DNA of 64,000 nt, from contig NZ_FTNI01000015.1 of NCBI RefSeq assembly GCF_900156315.1, positions 62,001 through 126,000 of the forward strand, given 5' to 3'. Of the stretch, positions 15,589 through 24,327 are shown piece by piece. The notes below the pieces were generated by a model, which saw nothing but the letters and a program-made list of their open reading frames with translations, did no database searches and had not been told where the DNA came from. Each line of letters starts with the position of its first letter. Position 1 is the stretch's first letter. The stretch is from Microbispora rosea. Lineage in GTDB: Bacteria; Actinomycetota; Actinomycetes; Streptosporangiales; Streptosporangiaceae. Position numbers and translations under genes: made by a program.

Positions 15589-17900
15589 GTCCGGGTGACG
15601 GCGACGAGTTCGCCGTCCTCGCGGGTCGAGGCGACCAGTTCCGGAGGCCTCGGCACGAAGCCCGGCACGGCCGCGAAACCGTCCGTCTCCGCGATCGCGG
15701 TGAGTCGCGCCGTCCGCGTGCCCGGGATTTTGAGAGTGATCCGGGCGCCCCGGGACGGGATGCCGCGGAAGCGGATCTCACCCGGCCAGGTGCGGGCGCG
15801 GGTGCCGGTCACGGCGGCCGTGACCGCTCGCATCCCGTCGACGGCGGCCGTTACCGAGGTGATCGGGTGGTCGAGCCGCAGCGTCAGCGAGCGGGCGCCA
15901 CGACCCGCGGCCACCCGCAGCGTGACGGTGTCCGCGGCGCGTGAGAGCACGCTCACCCGAGGACCGTCGGCGTCGATCGCCTGGGCCGGACCCGTCCACA
16001 GCTCCCCCCGGGCGTAGCCGGGCGGCAGCGCTGTCACGTCGCGGCCCGTCACGTAGCGCCGGGTCCAGGCAGGCGGATCGACGTCCCCGCTGACCCAGTT
16101 GGCGGTGCGCGTGTCCGCGTCCAGTACGTACGCCAGATGGGTCCGCTGGGGGGCCGCGGCGCCGGGCCTGTTCACGTTGAGGCCGAGACCGGTCAGGGCG
16201 AGCACGAGCACCGCGCCGATCGACGGCACGGAGACGGCGACGTGGCGGCCCGGCCGGCTCCCCGGCCGTGGCAGCGCCGGTTCGGCGATCGGCAGCAGGG
16301 TGAGGCAGAAGAGGGCGAACACCAGTGCCGCGGCCCCGCCGAGCGCGAGGCCCATCCCGTCGAAGACGTTGCCGGCCAGGGCGGGCAGCAGCGCCGCGCC
16401 TGCGACCGCCCCGAGGGTCACCGCGACGACCCGCCCCAGCCGCGCTCCCGGTGGACCGGGAAGCAGCACGGCCACGATCCCGCCGATCGCGCAGGACAAC
16501 GCCGGCAGCGTGAACAGGAAGGACGCCCCTGGCGCGACCTGGGCGCAGAGCACTCCCAGCCCGGCCGGCCAGGCCAGCGCGCCGACGGCCGCCCCCACGG
16601 GCCCGATCGCGCGGCGCGCCCACAGATACCAGATCAGGACCGCGAGCATCGCCATGACCACGACGGCGGCCCGGTAGGGCAGCGGACGATGCAGAAGACC
16701 TCCCATGGCGTCGTAGGCGGGCCGCCACGCCGCCAGCACGGTCCACAGCCCCTGCGCGAGGGCCGCCGCCGCGACGAGCGGCACGATCGCGGACGCGGCG
16801 CCGGCGACGACCCGGGGGACGCTGGTGATCCCCCGGCGCCGCGCGAGCAGCGTCAGCACGGCGAGCGCCACGACGGCGGCCGCCGCGAGCGGCCAGACCA
16901 GCGACGCGGGGTAGGTGACCAGGACTCCGAAGATCCGGAAGTACGTCGCGTCGTGATCCGAGGGGAGCGTGGCCAGGTCGGCCCCGCCGAAGGCGCGGGC
17001 CAGCGCGAGCATCGTGGAGCCGTGGTGCTGCAGGCTCCCGTGGTCGAGGTTCGCGATCGAGTCCCCCGCGGTGTGGTATTTCGCGGAGTCCTCGATGTAC
17101 GCGAAGTTCACACCGGCGAAGCCCGCCCTGGTCAGGGGAGTGAAGTCGGTGTTGTTCTGCAGGAGCCGATACAGCTCCGCCATCGAGGAGTCGCCACGGG
17201 GACGCGGCGCCGCGTCCGCGTACGCGGCGACCAGGCCCGCGTTGTTCCTCGACGTCTCGAACATCAGTGAGGGGCCGCTGACGCCGCGGGCCTCGAAGTT
17301 GAGCAGCACCCCGCCCGCACGCGCCAGGGGGTGCTCCCGGACGAACGCCTCGGCGCCGAGCACGCCGTCCTCCTCGCCGTCGCTGATCAGCAGGACCAGG
17401 TCGTTGCGGAGGGCGGCGCCGGTCCGCAGCGCGCGTACGGTCTCCAGCATGGCGGCGACGGCCGCGCCGTCGTCCGACGCGCCGGGCCCCATGGCCGCGG
17501 AGTCGTAGTGGGCGGCCAGCAGGACGGTGCCCGTCGGGTTCGTGCCGGGCAGCGTGGCCACGATGTCGTCCACCATGCCGAACGTCGCCAGCCCGGTGGA
17601 CGACCACGTTCCGAAGGCCCGGTGGACCTGGACCTTCAGGCCGTCCGCCCGCAGCCTGGCGGTCAGGTAGTCACGTGCGCGGTCACCGGCCGGGCTGCCG
17701 ATGGGACGTGGTTCGGCCGCGAACTTCCGCAGGTGGGACAGCGCCCGCTCGGCACTGAACTCCCCGGCGGGGGCCGACGCGGGGAGCGGCTGCATGGTGC
17801 TTCCCGACATCGCGGTCAGCATGATCACCGCTGCCAGGACGCCCAGGGCCGCGACCGCAGAGATCACCCGGCGCGGCACGTCGATCAACGCTTCTGTCAT
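15576..17900 (-). CDS. M28 family membrane metallopeptidase
   Basis: A 774-residue membrane protease. One N-terminal membrane segment (residues 10-30) is followed by an exocytoplasmic Zn-peptidase domain (about 50-330). Candidate ligands are His and Asp in LLAAHYDSAAMGPGASDDGA, the Glu pair in SDGEEDGVLGAEAF, the Glu in NFEARG and the His in AKYHTAGDS. Roughly eight membrane helices then run from about 360 to 610, ending in a beta-rich C-terminal region. This architecture matches vacuolar/ER-type M28 peptidases (Pff1/ERMP1) and their bacterial relatives, which cleave N-terminal residues. No Shine-Dalgarno sequence is seen. TAACGT stands 8 nt before the ATG, so it is probably leaderless. Confidence 0.85.
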   Translation of the reverse strand: MTEALIDVPRRVISAVAALGVLAAVIMLTAMSGSTMQPLPASAPAGEFSAERALSHLRKFAAEPRPIGSPAGDRARDYLTARLRADGLKVQVHRAFGTWSSTGLATFGMVDDIVATLPGTNPTGTVLLAAHYDSAAMGPGASDDGAAVAAMLETVRALRTGAALRNDLVLLISDGEEDGVLGAEAFVREHPLARAGGVLLNFEARGVSGPSLMFETSRNNAGLVAAYADAAPRPRGDSSMAELYRLLQNNTDFTPLTRAGFAGVNFAYIEDSAKYHTAGDSIANLDHGSLQHHGSTMLALARAFGGADLATLPSDHDATYFRIFGVLVTYPASLVWPLAAAAVVALAVLTLLARRRGITSVPRVVAGAASAIVPLVAAAALAQGLWTVLAAWRPAYDAMGGLLHRPLPYRAAVVVMAMLAVLIWYLWARRAIGPVGAAVGALAWPAGLGVLCAQVAPGASFLFTLPALSCAIGGIVAVLLPGPPGARLGRVVAVTLGAVAGAALLPALAGNVFDGMGLALGGAAALVFALFCLTLLPIAEPALPRPGSRPGRHVAVSVPSIGAVLVLALTGLGLNVNRPGAAAPQRTHLAYVLDADTRTANWVSGDVDPPAWTRRYVTGRDVTALPPGYARGELWTGPAQAIDADGPRVSVLSRAADTVTLRVAAGRGARSLTLRLDHPITSVTAAVDGMRAVTAAVTGTRARTWPGEIRFRGIPSRGARITLKIPGTRTARLTAIAETDGFAAVPGFVPRPPELVASTREDGELVAVTRTYVI

Positions 17901-17908
17901 GGAGGGGA

Positions 17909-17938
17909 ACGTTAGGTTCGGTCGCCCGGCGTCCGGAA
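17909..17938 (-). promoter_or_regulatory. leaderless promoter of the M28 peptidase
   Basis: Minus strand TTCCGG (17933-17938), 18-nt spacer and TAACGT (17909-17914), 8 nt before the ATG at 17900. Confidence 0.45.
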
Positions 17939-17960
17939 TGATGCGCGTTTCCGTTCTCTC

Positions 17961-17976
17961 CTGCGGTTTTCCGCAG
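17961..17976. promoter_or_regulatory. CTGCGG-TTTT-CCGCAG palindrome
   Basis: A 16-bp perfect inverted repeat in the divergent gap between the M28 peptidase and the GH99-like gene; operator or small hairpin. No clear promoter is visible for the plus-strand gene. Confidence 0.35.
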
Positions 17977-18169
17977 GTGGCCGTGGTGCCGGTGGCGTCC
18001 GACTCCGCAAGAAATTGACCTATTGCACGAAGAAGTCGGACGCGGTAACCATTACGGCAAGCGGCCCACCGGACGGAAACGGCCCGGGCCGCCCCGTGCC
18101 TCCTGGCGTCCCCGGTGCTACCGGAAGGACGGCGCGGCCAGCGAACGCTGCCCAGCATGAGGAGTGCAC

Positions 18170-19852
18170 GTGCCGTTCTCTCGCCGTACGTTCATCACGT
18201 CCGTGGTCTCCGGATCCGCCCTCGCCGCGGTGTCATCCAGTCAGCTGGTGTCCGCGCTGACCGCCGCCGCGAGCGCGGCGAGCGGCCCCGGCGACGTGGT
18301 GGGCAAGATCACCGTGGGCTACCAGGGCTGGTTCGCCTGCCCCGGCGACGGAGCCCCCATCAACGGCTGGTGGCACTGGAGCCAGAACTGGTCCCAGGCG
18401 CCCTCTCCCGGTAACACCGCCATCGTGGCCTGGCCCGACATGCGGGAGTTCACCCACGCCTACCCGACCGCGTACGGCAACCTCGGCAACGGGCAGCCCG
18501 CGACGCTGTTCTCCTCCTACGACCAGCAGACCGTGGACACCCACTTCCGCTGGATGCGGGACAACGAGATCGACACGGCCGCCCTGCAGCGCTTCAACCC
18601 GAACGGCGGCGAGGGCGCCACACGCGACGCGATGGCCGTCAAGGTGCGCAGCGCCGCCGAGGCGAACGGCCGCAAGTTCTACGTCATGTACGACGTGTCC
18701 GGCTGGACGAACTTCCACCCGGAGATCAAGAGCGACTGGACGACCAAGATGTCGGCCCTGACGGCCTCCTCGGCGTACGCGCGCCAGAACGGCAAGCCGG
18801 TCGTGGGCATCTGGGGCTTCGGGTTCAACGAGGACAAGCACCCGTCCGACCCGGCGGCCTGCCTCGACGTGGTCAACTGGTTCAAGGCCCAGGGCTGTTA
18901 CGTGATGGGCGGCGTGCCCACCTACTGGCGTACGGGCGTGGAGGACTGCCGGCCGGGGTTCATCGACGTCTTCAACGCCCTGAACATGCTCTCGCCGTGG
19001 ATGGTCGGCCGGATCGGCAACGCGGCCGACTCCGACCGGTTCTACGCCAACCTCAACGTCCCCGACCAGGTGTACTGCGACGCCCACGGCATCGACTACC
19101 AGCCGTGCGTGCTGCCGGGGGACGTGAAGTCGCGGCAGCGCGCGCACGGCGACTTCATGTGGCGGCAGTTCTACAACATGGTCCGCGCCGGGGCCCAGGG
19201 CGTCTACATCTCGATGTTCGACGAGTTCAACGAGGGCAACCAGATCGCCAAGACCGCGGAGAACGCCTCGATGATCCCGGTCAGCTCCGGCCTCCTCGGG
19301 CTGGACGAGGACGGCACGGTCTGCTCGTCGGACTACTACCTGCGGCTCACCCGCGACGGCGGCCGGATGCTCAAGGGCCAGATCGCGCTCACCCCCGTAC
19401 GCCCCACGCCGCCCGTCGTGAACGGCGGAGGCGACGCCGACCTGGCGCGGGGGAAGGCGACGTCGGAGAGCGGGCACACGCAGAGCTACGGCAGCGGCAA
19501 CGCGGTGGACGGGGACGCGAGCACCTATTGGGAGAGTCCGAACAACGCGTTCCCGCAGTGGGTGCAGGTGGACCTGGGTGCGGCGGCGACGGTCGGGCGG
19601 GTGGTGCTGAAGCTGCCGCCGTCCGCGGCCTGGGAGAGGCGTACGCAGACGTTGTCGGTGCAGGCGAGCACGAACGGGTCGTCGTTCAGCACGGTGGCCG
19701 GGCCTGGCGGTTACACGTTCGACCCGGCGTCGGGCAACGCGGTGACGGTCAACCTGTCGCCGGTCTCGGCCCGCTACGTGCGGATCACCGTGACCGGCAA
19801 CACCGGCTGGCCCGCCGCCCAGATCGGCGAGCTGGAGGTCTACTCCGGGTAG
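18170..19852 (+). CDS. secreted GH99/GH71-like glycoside hydrolase with F5/8 discoidin (CBM32-type) domain
   Basis: About 560 residues. The N-terminus has a Tat signal (SRRTFITSVVSGSALAAV), implying export of a folded protein. Residues about 45-400 resemble the GH99/GH71-like group: YQGWFACPGDGAPINGWWHW at the start, then FNPNGGEGATRDAMAVKVR, FYVMYDVSGWTN and YISMFDEFNEGNQI with candidate acidic residues. The C-terminal about 140 residues are an F5/8 type C domain (SYGSGNAVDGDASTYWES, WVQVDLGAAATVGRVVLKLP, ARYVRITVTGNTGW) that binds sugars. GH99 enzymes are endo-alpha-mannosidases, but activity in this distant group is unproven. The GTG at 18170 is 5 nt after GAGGAG, better than the GTG at 18164. 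Confidence 0.78.
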   Translation: MPFSRRTFITSVVSGSALAAVSSSQLVSALTAAASAASGPGDVVGKITVGYQGWFACPGDGAPINGWWHWSQNWSQAPSPGNTAIVAWPDMREFTHAYPTAYGNLGNGQPATLFSSYDQQTVDTHFRWMRDNEIDTAALQRFNPNGGEGATRDAMAVKVRSAAEANGRKFYVMYDVSGWTNFHPEIKSDWTTKMSALTASSAYARQNGKPVVGIWGFGFNEDKHPSDPAACLDVVNWFKAQGCYVMGGVPTYWRTGVEDCRPGFIDVFNALNMLSPWMVGRIGNAADSDRFYANLNVPDQVYCDAHGIDYQPCVLPGDVKSRQRAHGDFMWRQFYNMVRAGAQGVYISMFDEFNEGNQIAKTAENASMIPVSSGLLGLDEDGTVCSSDYYLRLTRDGGRMLKGQIALTPVRPTPPVVNGGGDADLARGKATSESGHTQSYGSGNAVDGDASTYWESPNNAFPQWVQVDLGAAATVGRVVLKLPPSAAWERRTQTLSVQASTNGSSFSTVAGPGGYTFDPASGNAVTVNLSPVSARYVRITVTGNTGWPAAQIGELEVYSG

Positions 19853-19979
19853 CGGGTGAGGACGGCGGCGCGGGCCGGTGAGGCGCTCAACCCCCGCGCC
19901 GCACGTCCACAACGCCCGTCGGCCGGGGCCGGGCCGGCGAGGCCCTACCGCGCGGAGGTCACCAGCGGCTCCGGCGACG

Positions 19980-20924
19980 TCAGCGCAGCGTCTCCCCCTC
20001 CGGCAGGGCCAGCGCGGGCAGCTCCGCCCGGGTGGGCAGCCCCTCCCAGTCCCCGGCGCAGGCCACGCTGGCGGCCCCCAGCAGGGTCGCCCGTTCGAGC
20101 CGGCCGTACGCGTCGAGCCCGTCGAGCCGCCCGGACAGATACCCGGCGGTGAACGCGTCGCCCGCGCCGACGACGTCCACCACGGGCACCCGTCGAGCCG
20201 GGACGTCGAACGAGGTCCGCGCGTCGTGATAGCTCGCGCCCGCCGCGCCGCGCTTGACGACGACCTCCTCGACACCGGCGTCGAGCAGGGCCGCCACGCG
20301 GTCGCGCTCGCCGTCGCCGTCCGCCACGAGGGCGAGCTCGTCGTCGGACGCGACCAGCACCGTGACGTACGGCAGCAGCGGGCGCAGCGCCCGGACGGCC
20401 TCCTCCCCGGACCACAGCAGGGAACGGTGGTTGACGTCGAGGCTCACCCAGGCGCCGGACCGGTGCGCCTGCCGGGCGGCGGCGGCGACCGCCTCCAGCG
20501 GCGCGGGTCCCAGCGCCGGCGTGATGCCGGTGAGGTGCAGGCCCGCCTGACCTGCGTCGACGGCGGGCCGCACCTCGTCCCACGACAGCGTCGAGGCGGC
20601 CGAGTCCCTGCGGTAGTAGTGCACCCGGGCCCGGCCCCCGGCGGCCACGTCCCGGAGCAGCAGGCCGGTCGGGGCGTCCGTGCGCCGCACGACGTGGTCG
20701 GTCAGGACGCCCTCGGCCCGCAGCGTGCGCAGCACCAGCTCGCCGGGCTCGTCGTTCCCGAGGGCGCCGGTCCAGCGGGCCGTGTGCCCGAGGCGGGACA
20801 GGGCGATCGCGACGTTGGCCTCCGCGCCGGCGGTGGACACCCGCGAGTCGCCGCCGAGGCGCAGCGGTCCGGCGCAGCGGACCGTGACCATCGCCTCGCC
20901 GATCGTCAGAACGTCCGCCCTCAT
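19980..20924 (-). CDS. PfkB family sugar kinase, probable 2-dehydro-3-deoxy-galactonate/gluconate kinase
   Basis: A 314-residue ribokinase/PfkB kinase. The N-terminal PfkB pattern is seen in AGAEANVAIALSRLGHTARW, and the C-terminal catalytic signature is VDVVGAGDAFTAGYLSGRL with the base Asp in GAGDAF. It resembles KdgK-type enzymes that phosphorylate 2-keto-3-deoxy sugar acids at O6. It is the last gene of a tightly overlapping operon (4-bp overlap with the aldolase) with DgoR, DgoD and DgoA-like proteins, where E. coli uses the unrelated kinase DgoK. Its inferred substrate is therefore 2-keto-3-deoxygalactonate, with 2-keto-3-deoxygluconate as alternative. Confidence 0.85.
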   Translation of the reverse strand: MRADVLTIGEAMVTVRCAGPLRLGGDSRVSTAGAEANVAIALSRLGHTARWTGALGNDEPGELVLRTLRAEGVLTDHVVRRTDAPTGLLLRDVAAGGRARVHYYRRDSAASTLSWDEVRPAVDAGQAGLHLTGITPALGPAPLEAVAAAARQAHRSGAWVSLDVNHRSLLWSGEEAVRALRPLLPYVTVLVASDDELALVADGDGERDRVAALLDAGVEEVVVKRGAAGASYHDARTSFDVPARRVPVVDVVGAGDAFTAGYLSGRLDGLDAYGRLERATLLGAASVACAGDWEGLPTRAELPALALPEGETLR

Positions 20925-21565
20925 GGAGCGCCCACCAGGTCGAGTGCGGTCCTGATCCGGCGGCGCAGGCCGTCCAGGTCGCCGCCGCGCGGGGCGTCGC
21001 CGAGCAGCGGCGAGCCGAGGCCGACCGCGACGGCGCCGGCCTCCAGATAGTCGCGCACGGTGTCGAGTCCGACCCCGCCGACCGGCACGAACGGCACGGC
21101 CGGGAACGGGTCGCGCAGCGCGCGCAGATAGGAGACCCCGCCCGCGGAGGCGGGGAAGAGCTTGACGGCGGCGGCGCCCCGCGCGGTCGCGGCGATGACC
21201 TCGGTGGGGGTCATCGCCCCGGCGAGCACGGGCAGTCCGAGGCGCAGCGCCTCGTCCACTCCCTCGCCGAGACCGGGGGTGACGGCGAACGTCGCGCCCG
21301 CGTCCCGGGCCGCGACGGCGTCCCGCGCCGTCAGCACGGTCCCCGCGCCCAGGTGCACGCCCGCGCCCAGGGCGGAGGCCGCCTTCCGGATGACCGACAG
21401 CGCGTCGGCGCCGCTGAGCGAGACCTCCATCAGGGTCACGCCCTCCTCGGCGAGGACCTCGACGCTGCGCAGCGCCGCCGCCGGGTCGTCGCCGCGGACG
21501 ATGGCCAGGAGCCGCCTGGCTCTGAGGAGATCGAGCAGATCGTGTGGTTGCACGCCGGTCACCAT
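20921..21565 (-). CDS. dgoA: KDPG/KDPGal aldolase (Eda/DgoA family)
   Basis: A 214-residue class I aldolase. The catalytic Schiff-base lysine is in AAVKLFPAS (about residue 135), the catalytic glutamate in LMEVSLS, and the phosphate-binding glycines in FVPVGGVGLD and GLGSPLLG. The family splits 6-phospho-2-keto-3-deoxy acids into pyruvate and glyceraldehyde 3-phosphate. Position immediately after dgoD and before the PfkB kinase supports KDPGal as substrate; KDPG cannot be excluded. Start and stop overlap both neighbours (7 and 4 bp), so translation is coupled. Confidence 0.88.
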   Translation of the reverse strand: MVTGVQPHDLLDLLRARRLLAIVRGDDPAAALRSVEVLAEEGVTLMEVSLSGADALSVIRKAASALGAGVHLGAGTVLTARDAVAARDAGATFAVTPGLGEGVDEALRLGLPVLAGAMTPTEVIAATARGAAAVKLFPASAGGVSYLRALRDPFPAVPFVPVGGVGLDTVRDYLEAGAVAVGLGSPLLGDAPRGGDLDGLRRRIRTALDLVGAP

Positions 21566-22704
21566 TCTGCGAAGGAGCGGTCGGGATAGCGCCAGATCGG
21601 AGAGCGCCAGGTGTGGCCCTGCTTGTCGGCCTCACGCACCGCGGCCTCGTCGACCATGATGCCCAGGCCCGGCCCGGTCGGCCGGGAGAGCCGGCCGTCG
21701 CTGAACGCGAAGACGGACGGGTCGACAAGGTAGTCCAGCAATTCGTTGCCGTCGTTGTAGTGGATGCCGATGCTCTGTTCCTGGATCAGGAAGTTGGGCG
21801 TCGCGAACGCCACCTGGAGGCTGGAGGCCAGGGAGATCGGCCCCAGCGGGCAGTGCGGAGCGAGCAGGGCGCCGAACACCTCGGCCTGGGCGGCGATGCG
21901 GCGGACCTCCGAGATGCCGCCGGCGTGGGACAGGTCCGGCTGCGCCACGGCGACGCCCGCCTGGAAGGCGGGCAGGAAGTCCCAGCGGGAGTAGAGCCGC
22001 TCGCCCAGGGCGATGGGGATGTTCGACGCCTCCACGAGGCTGCGCATCTGGGGCATCGACTCCGGCACGACCGGTTCCTCGACGAACAGCGGCGTGAGCG
22101 GTTCGAGCAGCGGCAGCAGCCGCCGGGCGTTCGGATAGGACACCCGGCCGTGGAAGTCGACCGCGACGTCCCGGCCCGGGCCGAGCGCCTCGCGGACCGC
22201 CGCGACGCGCTCGATGACCTCGTCGATCTCGCCCGGGCCCGCGATGGGGGACATGCGGCCGCTGGCGTTCATCTTCACCGCGGTGAAGCCCGCCTCCGCC
22301 TGGCGCCGGGCCTCCTCCTCGATTTCGCCGGGCTCGTCGCCGCCGATCCAGGCGTACGCCCGGACGTGGTCGCGTACGGGACCGCCGAGCAGTTCGTGGA
22401 CGGGGACGCCGCGTGCCTTGCCGGCGATGTCCCACAGGGCCTGGTCGAGGCCGGCGACGGCGCTGGCGAGCACGGGCCCGCCGCGGTAGAAACCGCCCTT
22501 GGTCATGACCTGCCAGTGGTCCTCGATGCGCAGCGGGTCGGCGCCGACGAGCATCTCGGCGATCTCGCCGACCGCCGCCCTGACCGAGTGGGCCCGCCCC
22601 TCGACGACCGGCTCGCCCCAGCCCACGTGTCCCTCGTCGGTCTCGACCCGGCAGAACAGCCACCGGGGCGGGACCAGGAACGTTTCGATGCGCGTGATCT
22701 TCAC
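21559..22704 (-). CDS. dgoD: D-galactonate dehydratase (enolase superfamily)
   Basis: A 381-residue mandelate racemase/muconate lactonising enzyme superfamily protein. It shows close resemblance along its full length to E. coli DgoD: the opening KITRIETFLVPPRW, GFYRGGPVLASAVAGLDQAL, VAVDFHGRVSYPNARRLL with the metal Asp and catalytic His, VEEPVVPES, GERLYSRWDF, LQPDLSHAGG-like QPDLSHAGGISE and LAPHCPLGPI with the second catalytic His. It should convert D-galactonate to 2-keto-3-deoxygalactonate with Mg2+. The GTG start overlaps the dgoR stop (GTGA). This is the strongest functional anchor of the locus. Confidence 0.93.
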   Translation of the reverse strand: MKITRIETFLVPPRWLFCRVETDEGHVGWGEPVVEGRAHSVRAAVGEIAEMLVGADPLRIEDHWQVMTKGGFYRGGPVLASAVAGLDQALWDIAGKARGVPVHELLGGPVRDHVRAYAWIGGDEPGEIEEEARRQAEAGFTAVKMNASGRMSPIAGPGEIDEVIERVAAVREALGPGRDVAVDFHGRVSYPNARRLLPLLEPLTPLFVEEPVVPESMPQMRSLVEASNIPIALGERLYSRWDFLPAFQAGVAVAQPDLSHAGGISEVRRIAAQAEVFGALLAPHCPLGPISLASSLQVAFATPNFLIQEQSIGIHYNDGNELLDYLVDPSVFAFSDGRLSRPTGPGLGIMVDEAAVREADKQGHTWRSPIWRYPDRSFAEW

Positions 22705-23405
22705 CGGTCTCCCTGGAGGCGGGCCGCGCGGTCGACGTCGGCCATGGACTTGTCGAGCAGCGCGAGCGCGCGGGTTCTGGCGGCCTCGCCGTCCCCCGCC
22801 CGGATGGCGTCGAGCAGGGCCAGGTGGCTCGGCACCGGGTCGTCGGCGGTGACGACGTCGTGGACGATGCGGTCCCGTTCCGCAAGCACGGACTCGATGA
22901 CGACCTCCATGCGGACCAGGAGCTCGTTGCCCGTCGCGGCCAGGACGGCGCGGTGGAAACGCAGGTCGGCGGAGGCCGCCTCGGCCGGGGTCCTGGCCGC
23001 GGTCATGTCCTCCAGGGCCGCCTCGAGTTCGGCGAGGTCGGCGTCGGTGCGCCGGCCGGCGGCGAGCGCGGCGGCGGCCGGTTCGAACATCTGCCGCACC
23101 TCGGCGAGCTGCCCGAGCATCTCGCTGCCCCGGCTCTCGAACTCCCAGCTGATGACGTCGGGATCGAGCAGGTTCCACTCGCTGCGGGGGCGCACCACCG
23201 TGCCCCGCTTCTGCCGCGAGTCGACCAGGCCCTTGCCCGCCAGTACCTTCAGCGCTTCGCGCACCACGGTGCGGGACACCTGCAGCTCGGCCTCCAGCTC
23301 GACCAGGTCGATGCGCCCGTTCTCGGCGAACTGCCCGGTGACGAGGCGGCGGCCGATGGTCTCGACGACCTGGCCGTGGATGCCACGCCCTTTGTAGGTG
23401 CTCAT
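22701..23405 (-). CDS. dgoR: GntR/FadR (FCD) family regulator of the galactonate locus
   Basis: A 234-residue FCD-subfamily GntR regulator. The N-terminal winged helix reads DLVELEAELQVSRTVVREALKVLAGKGLVDSRQKRGTVV in family terms. The all-helical FCD effector domain (about 95-225) carries the metal-binding pattern around DLRFHRAVLAATGNELLVR and SHLALLDAI. In E. coli the homologous DgoR represses the dgo operon until galactonate binds. Here it sits as the second gene of the operon it should control and overlaps dgoD by 4 bp. The gap upstream of the SDR is the expected operator region. Symbol given by context and resemblance. Confidence 0.82.
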   Translation of the reverse strand: MSTYKGRGIHGQVVETIGRRLVTGQFAENGRIDLVELEAELQVSRTVVREALKVLAGKGLVDSRQKRGTVVRPRSEWNLLDPDVISWEFESRGSEMLGQLAEVRQMFEPAAAALAAGRRTDADLAELEAALEDMTAARTPAEAASADLRFHRAVLAATGNELLVRMEVVIESVLAERDRIVHDVVTADDPVPSHLALLDAIRAGDGEAARTRALALLDKSMADVDRAARLQGDR

Positions 23406-23423
23406 GCTCTGCGGTCATCCCTC

Positions 23424-24188
23424 TCAGGAGGAGTTCTTCGTCGCGCTCCAGCCGCCGTCGACGACGAGGGTGGTGCCGGTGATGTAGGACGCCTCGTCCG
23501 ACAGCAGGAAGGCGATCGCCGCGGCGACCTCCGCGGGCTCGCCGAACCGCTTGGCGATCGTGGCCTCCACGCTCAGCCTCCGGTCCTCCTCCGCCACACG
23601 GTCCCACGCGGGGGACATGATCGGCCCGGGCAGCACGGTGTTGACGCGCACCCCGGGACCGTAATCCACCGCGAGCTGGCGGCCGAGCCCCACCAGCGCC
23701 GCCTTCGTCGCCGCGTACGCCGGATGGCCGGGCAGACCGACGAGGGCGTGCACCGACGAGACGAGGACGACCGCCCCCGACGTCGCATCCAGATCCTCGT
23801 GTAGCGTGCGAAAGGCCAGGTAGGAGGCGGTGAGGTTCACGTCCAGCTGGCGCTTCCACGATGCCGCGCCCAGGTCGTGCACGGGTCTCACGTCCACGAC
23901 GTAGGCGTTGCTGACGAGGTGCCGCACCGGGCCGTACTCCCGGTGGGCGACGCGACGGAGTTCCCCCCACGCGCTCTCGTCGCTGACGTCCATGCGCACG
24001 AATCTTGCCGTGCCGCCCGCCTCGACGACAGCTGCGGCGACGTCCTCCCCGGCCGGGGAGATGTCGCACAGCAGGACGGGCGTGCCGGTCGCGCCGAGAC
24101 GCCTGGCGGTTGCCGCGCCGATGCCGGACGCGGCGCCGGTCACGACCGCGCAGCATCCGGCCTCCGTGGAAGGTCCGGGGAGGTTCAC
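23424..24188 (-). CDS. SDR family oxidoreductase, probable sugar dehydrogenase
   Basis: A 254-residue classical short-chain dehydrogenase. The nucleotide-binding TGAASGIG is at residues 17-24, the NAA-like motif appears as SNAY, and the catalytic serine, tyrosine and lysine are VLVSSVH and YAATK. The C-terminal ITGTTLVVDGG is typical. The Asp at the end of strand 2 (CDIS) points to NAD(H). It leads the dgo operon (18 bp before dgoR), so oxidation of an aldose such as galactose to its lactone is the likely task; this is inference. The GTG start is 6 nt after TAGAGT, so the transcript is probably leaderless. Confidence 0.85.
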   Translation of the reverse strand: MNLPGPSTEAGCCAVVTGAASGIGAATARRLGATGTPVLLCDISPAGEDVAAAVVEAGGTARFVRMDVSDESAWGELRRVAHREYGPVRHLVSNAYVVDVRPVHDLGAASWKRQLDVNLTASYLAFRTLHEDLDATSGAVVLVSSVHALVGLPGHPAYAATKAALVGLGRQLAVDYGPGVRVNTVLPGPIMSPAWDRVAEEDRRLSVEATIAKRFGEPAEVAAAIAFLLSDEASYITGTTLVVDGGWSATKNSS

Positions 24189-24194
24189 GCCGCC

Positions 24195-24223
24195 ACTCTA
24201 CGATAAGTGTTTTTTTATGACAA
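24195..24223 (-). promoter_or_regulatory. leaderless promoter of the SDR-dgoRDA-kinase operon
   Basis: Minus strand TTGTCA (24218-24223), 17-nt spacer and TAGAGT (24195-24200), then 6 nt to the GTG. The AT-rich gap also holds a CAATTTATTG palindrome (24221-24230), overlapping this -35 and the -35 of the divergent promoter, so one bound regulator could block both. Confidence 0.6.
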
Positions 24224-24227
24224 TTTA

Positions 24228-24257
24228 TTGACAGGCACGTTACGACCGCCTCATCAT
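24228..24257 (+). promoter_or_regulatory. promoter of the sugar ABC transporter operon
   Basis: TTGACA (24228-24233), 18-nt spacer and CATCAT (24252-24257). Back to back with the SDR-operon promoter. Confidence 0.5.
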
Positions 24258-24327
24258 CTGGAGCGTGGCGCAGCGCGCCCTACCCGGTGGCGTCGCCAAC
24301 CGAAGACAGACTCATGGGAGGCCATTC

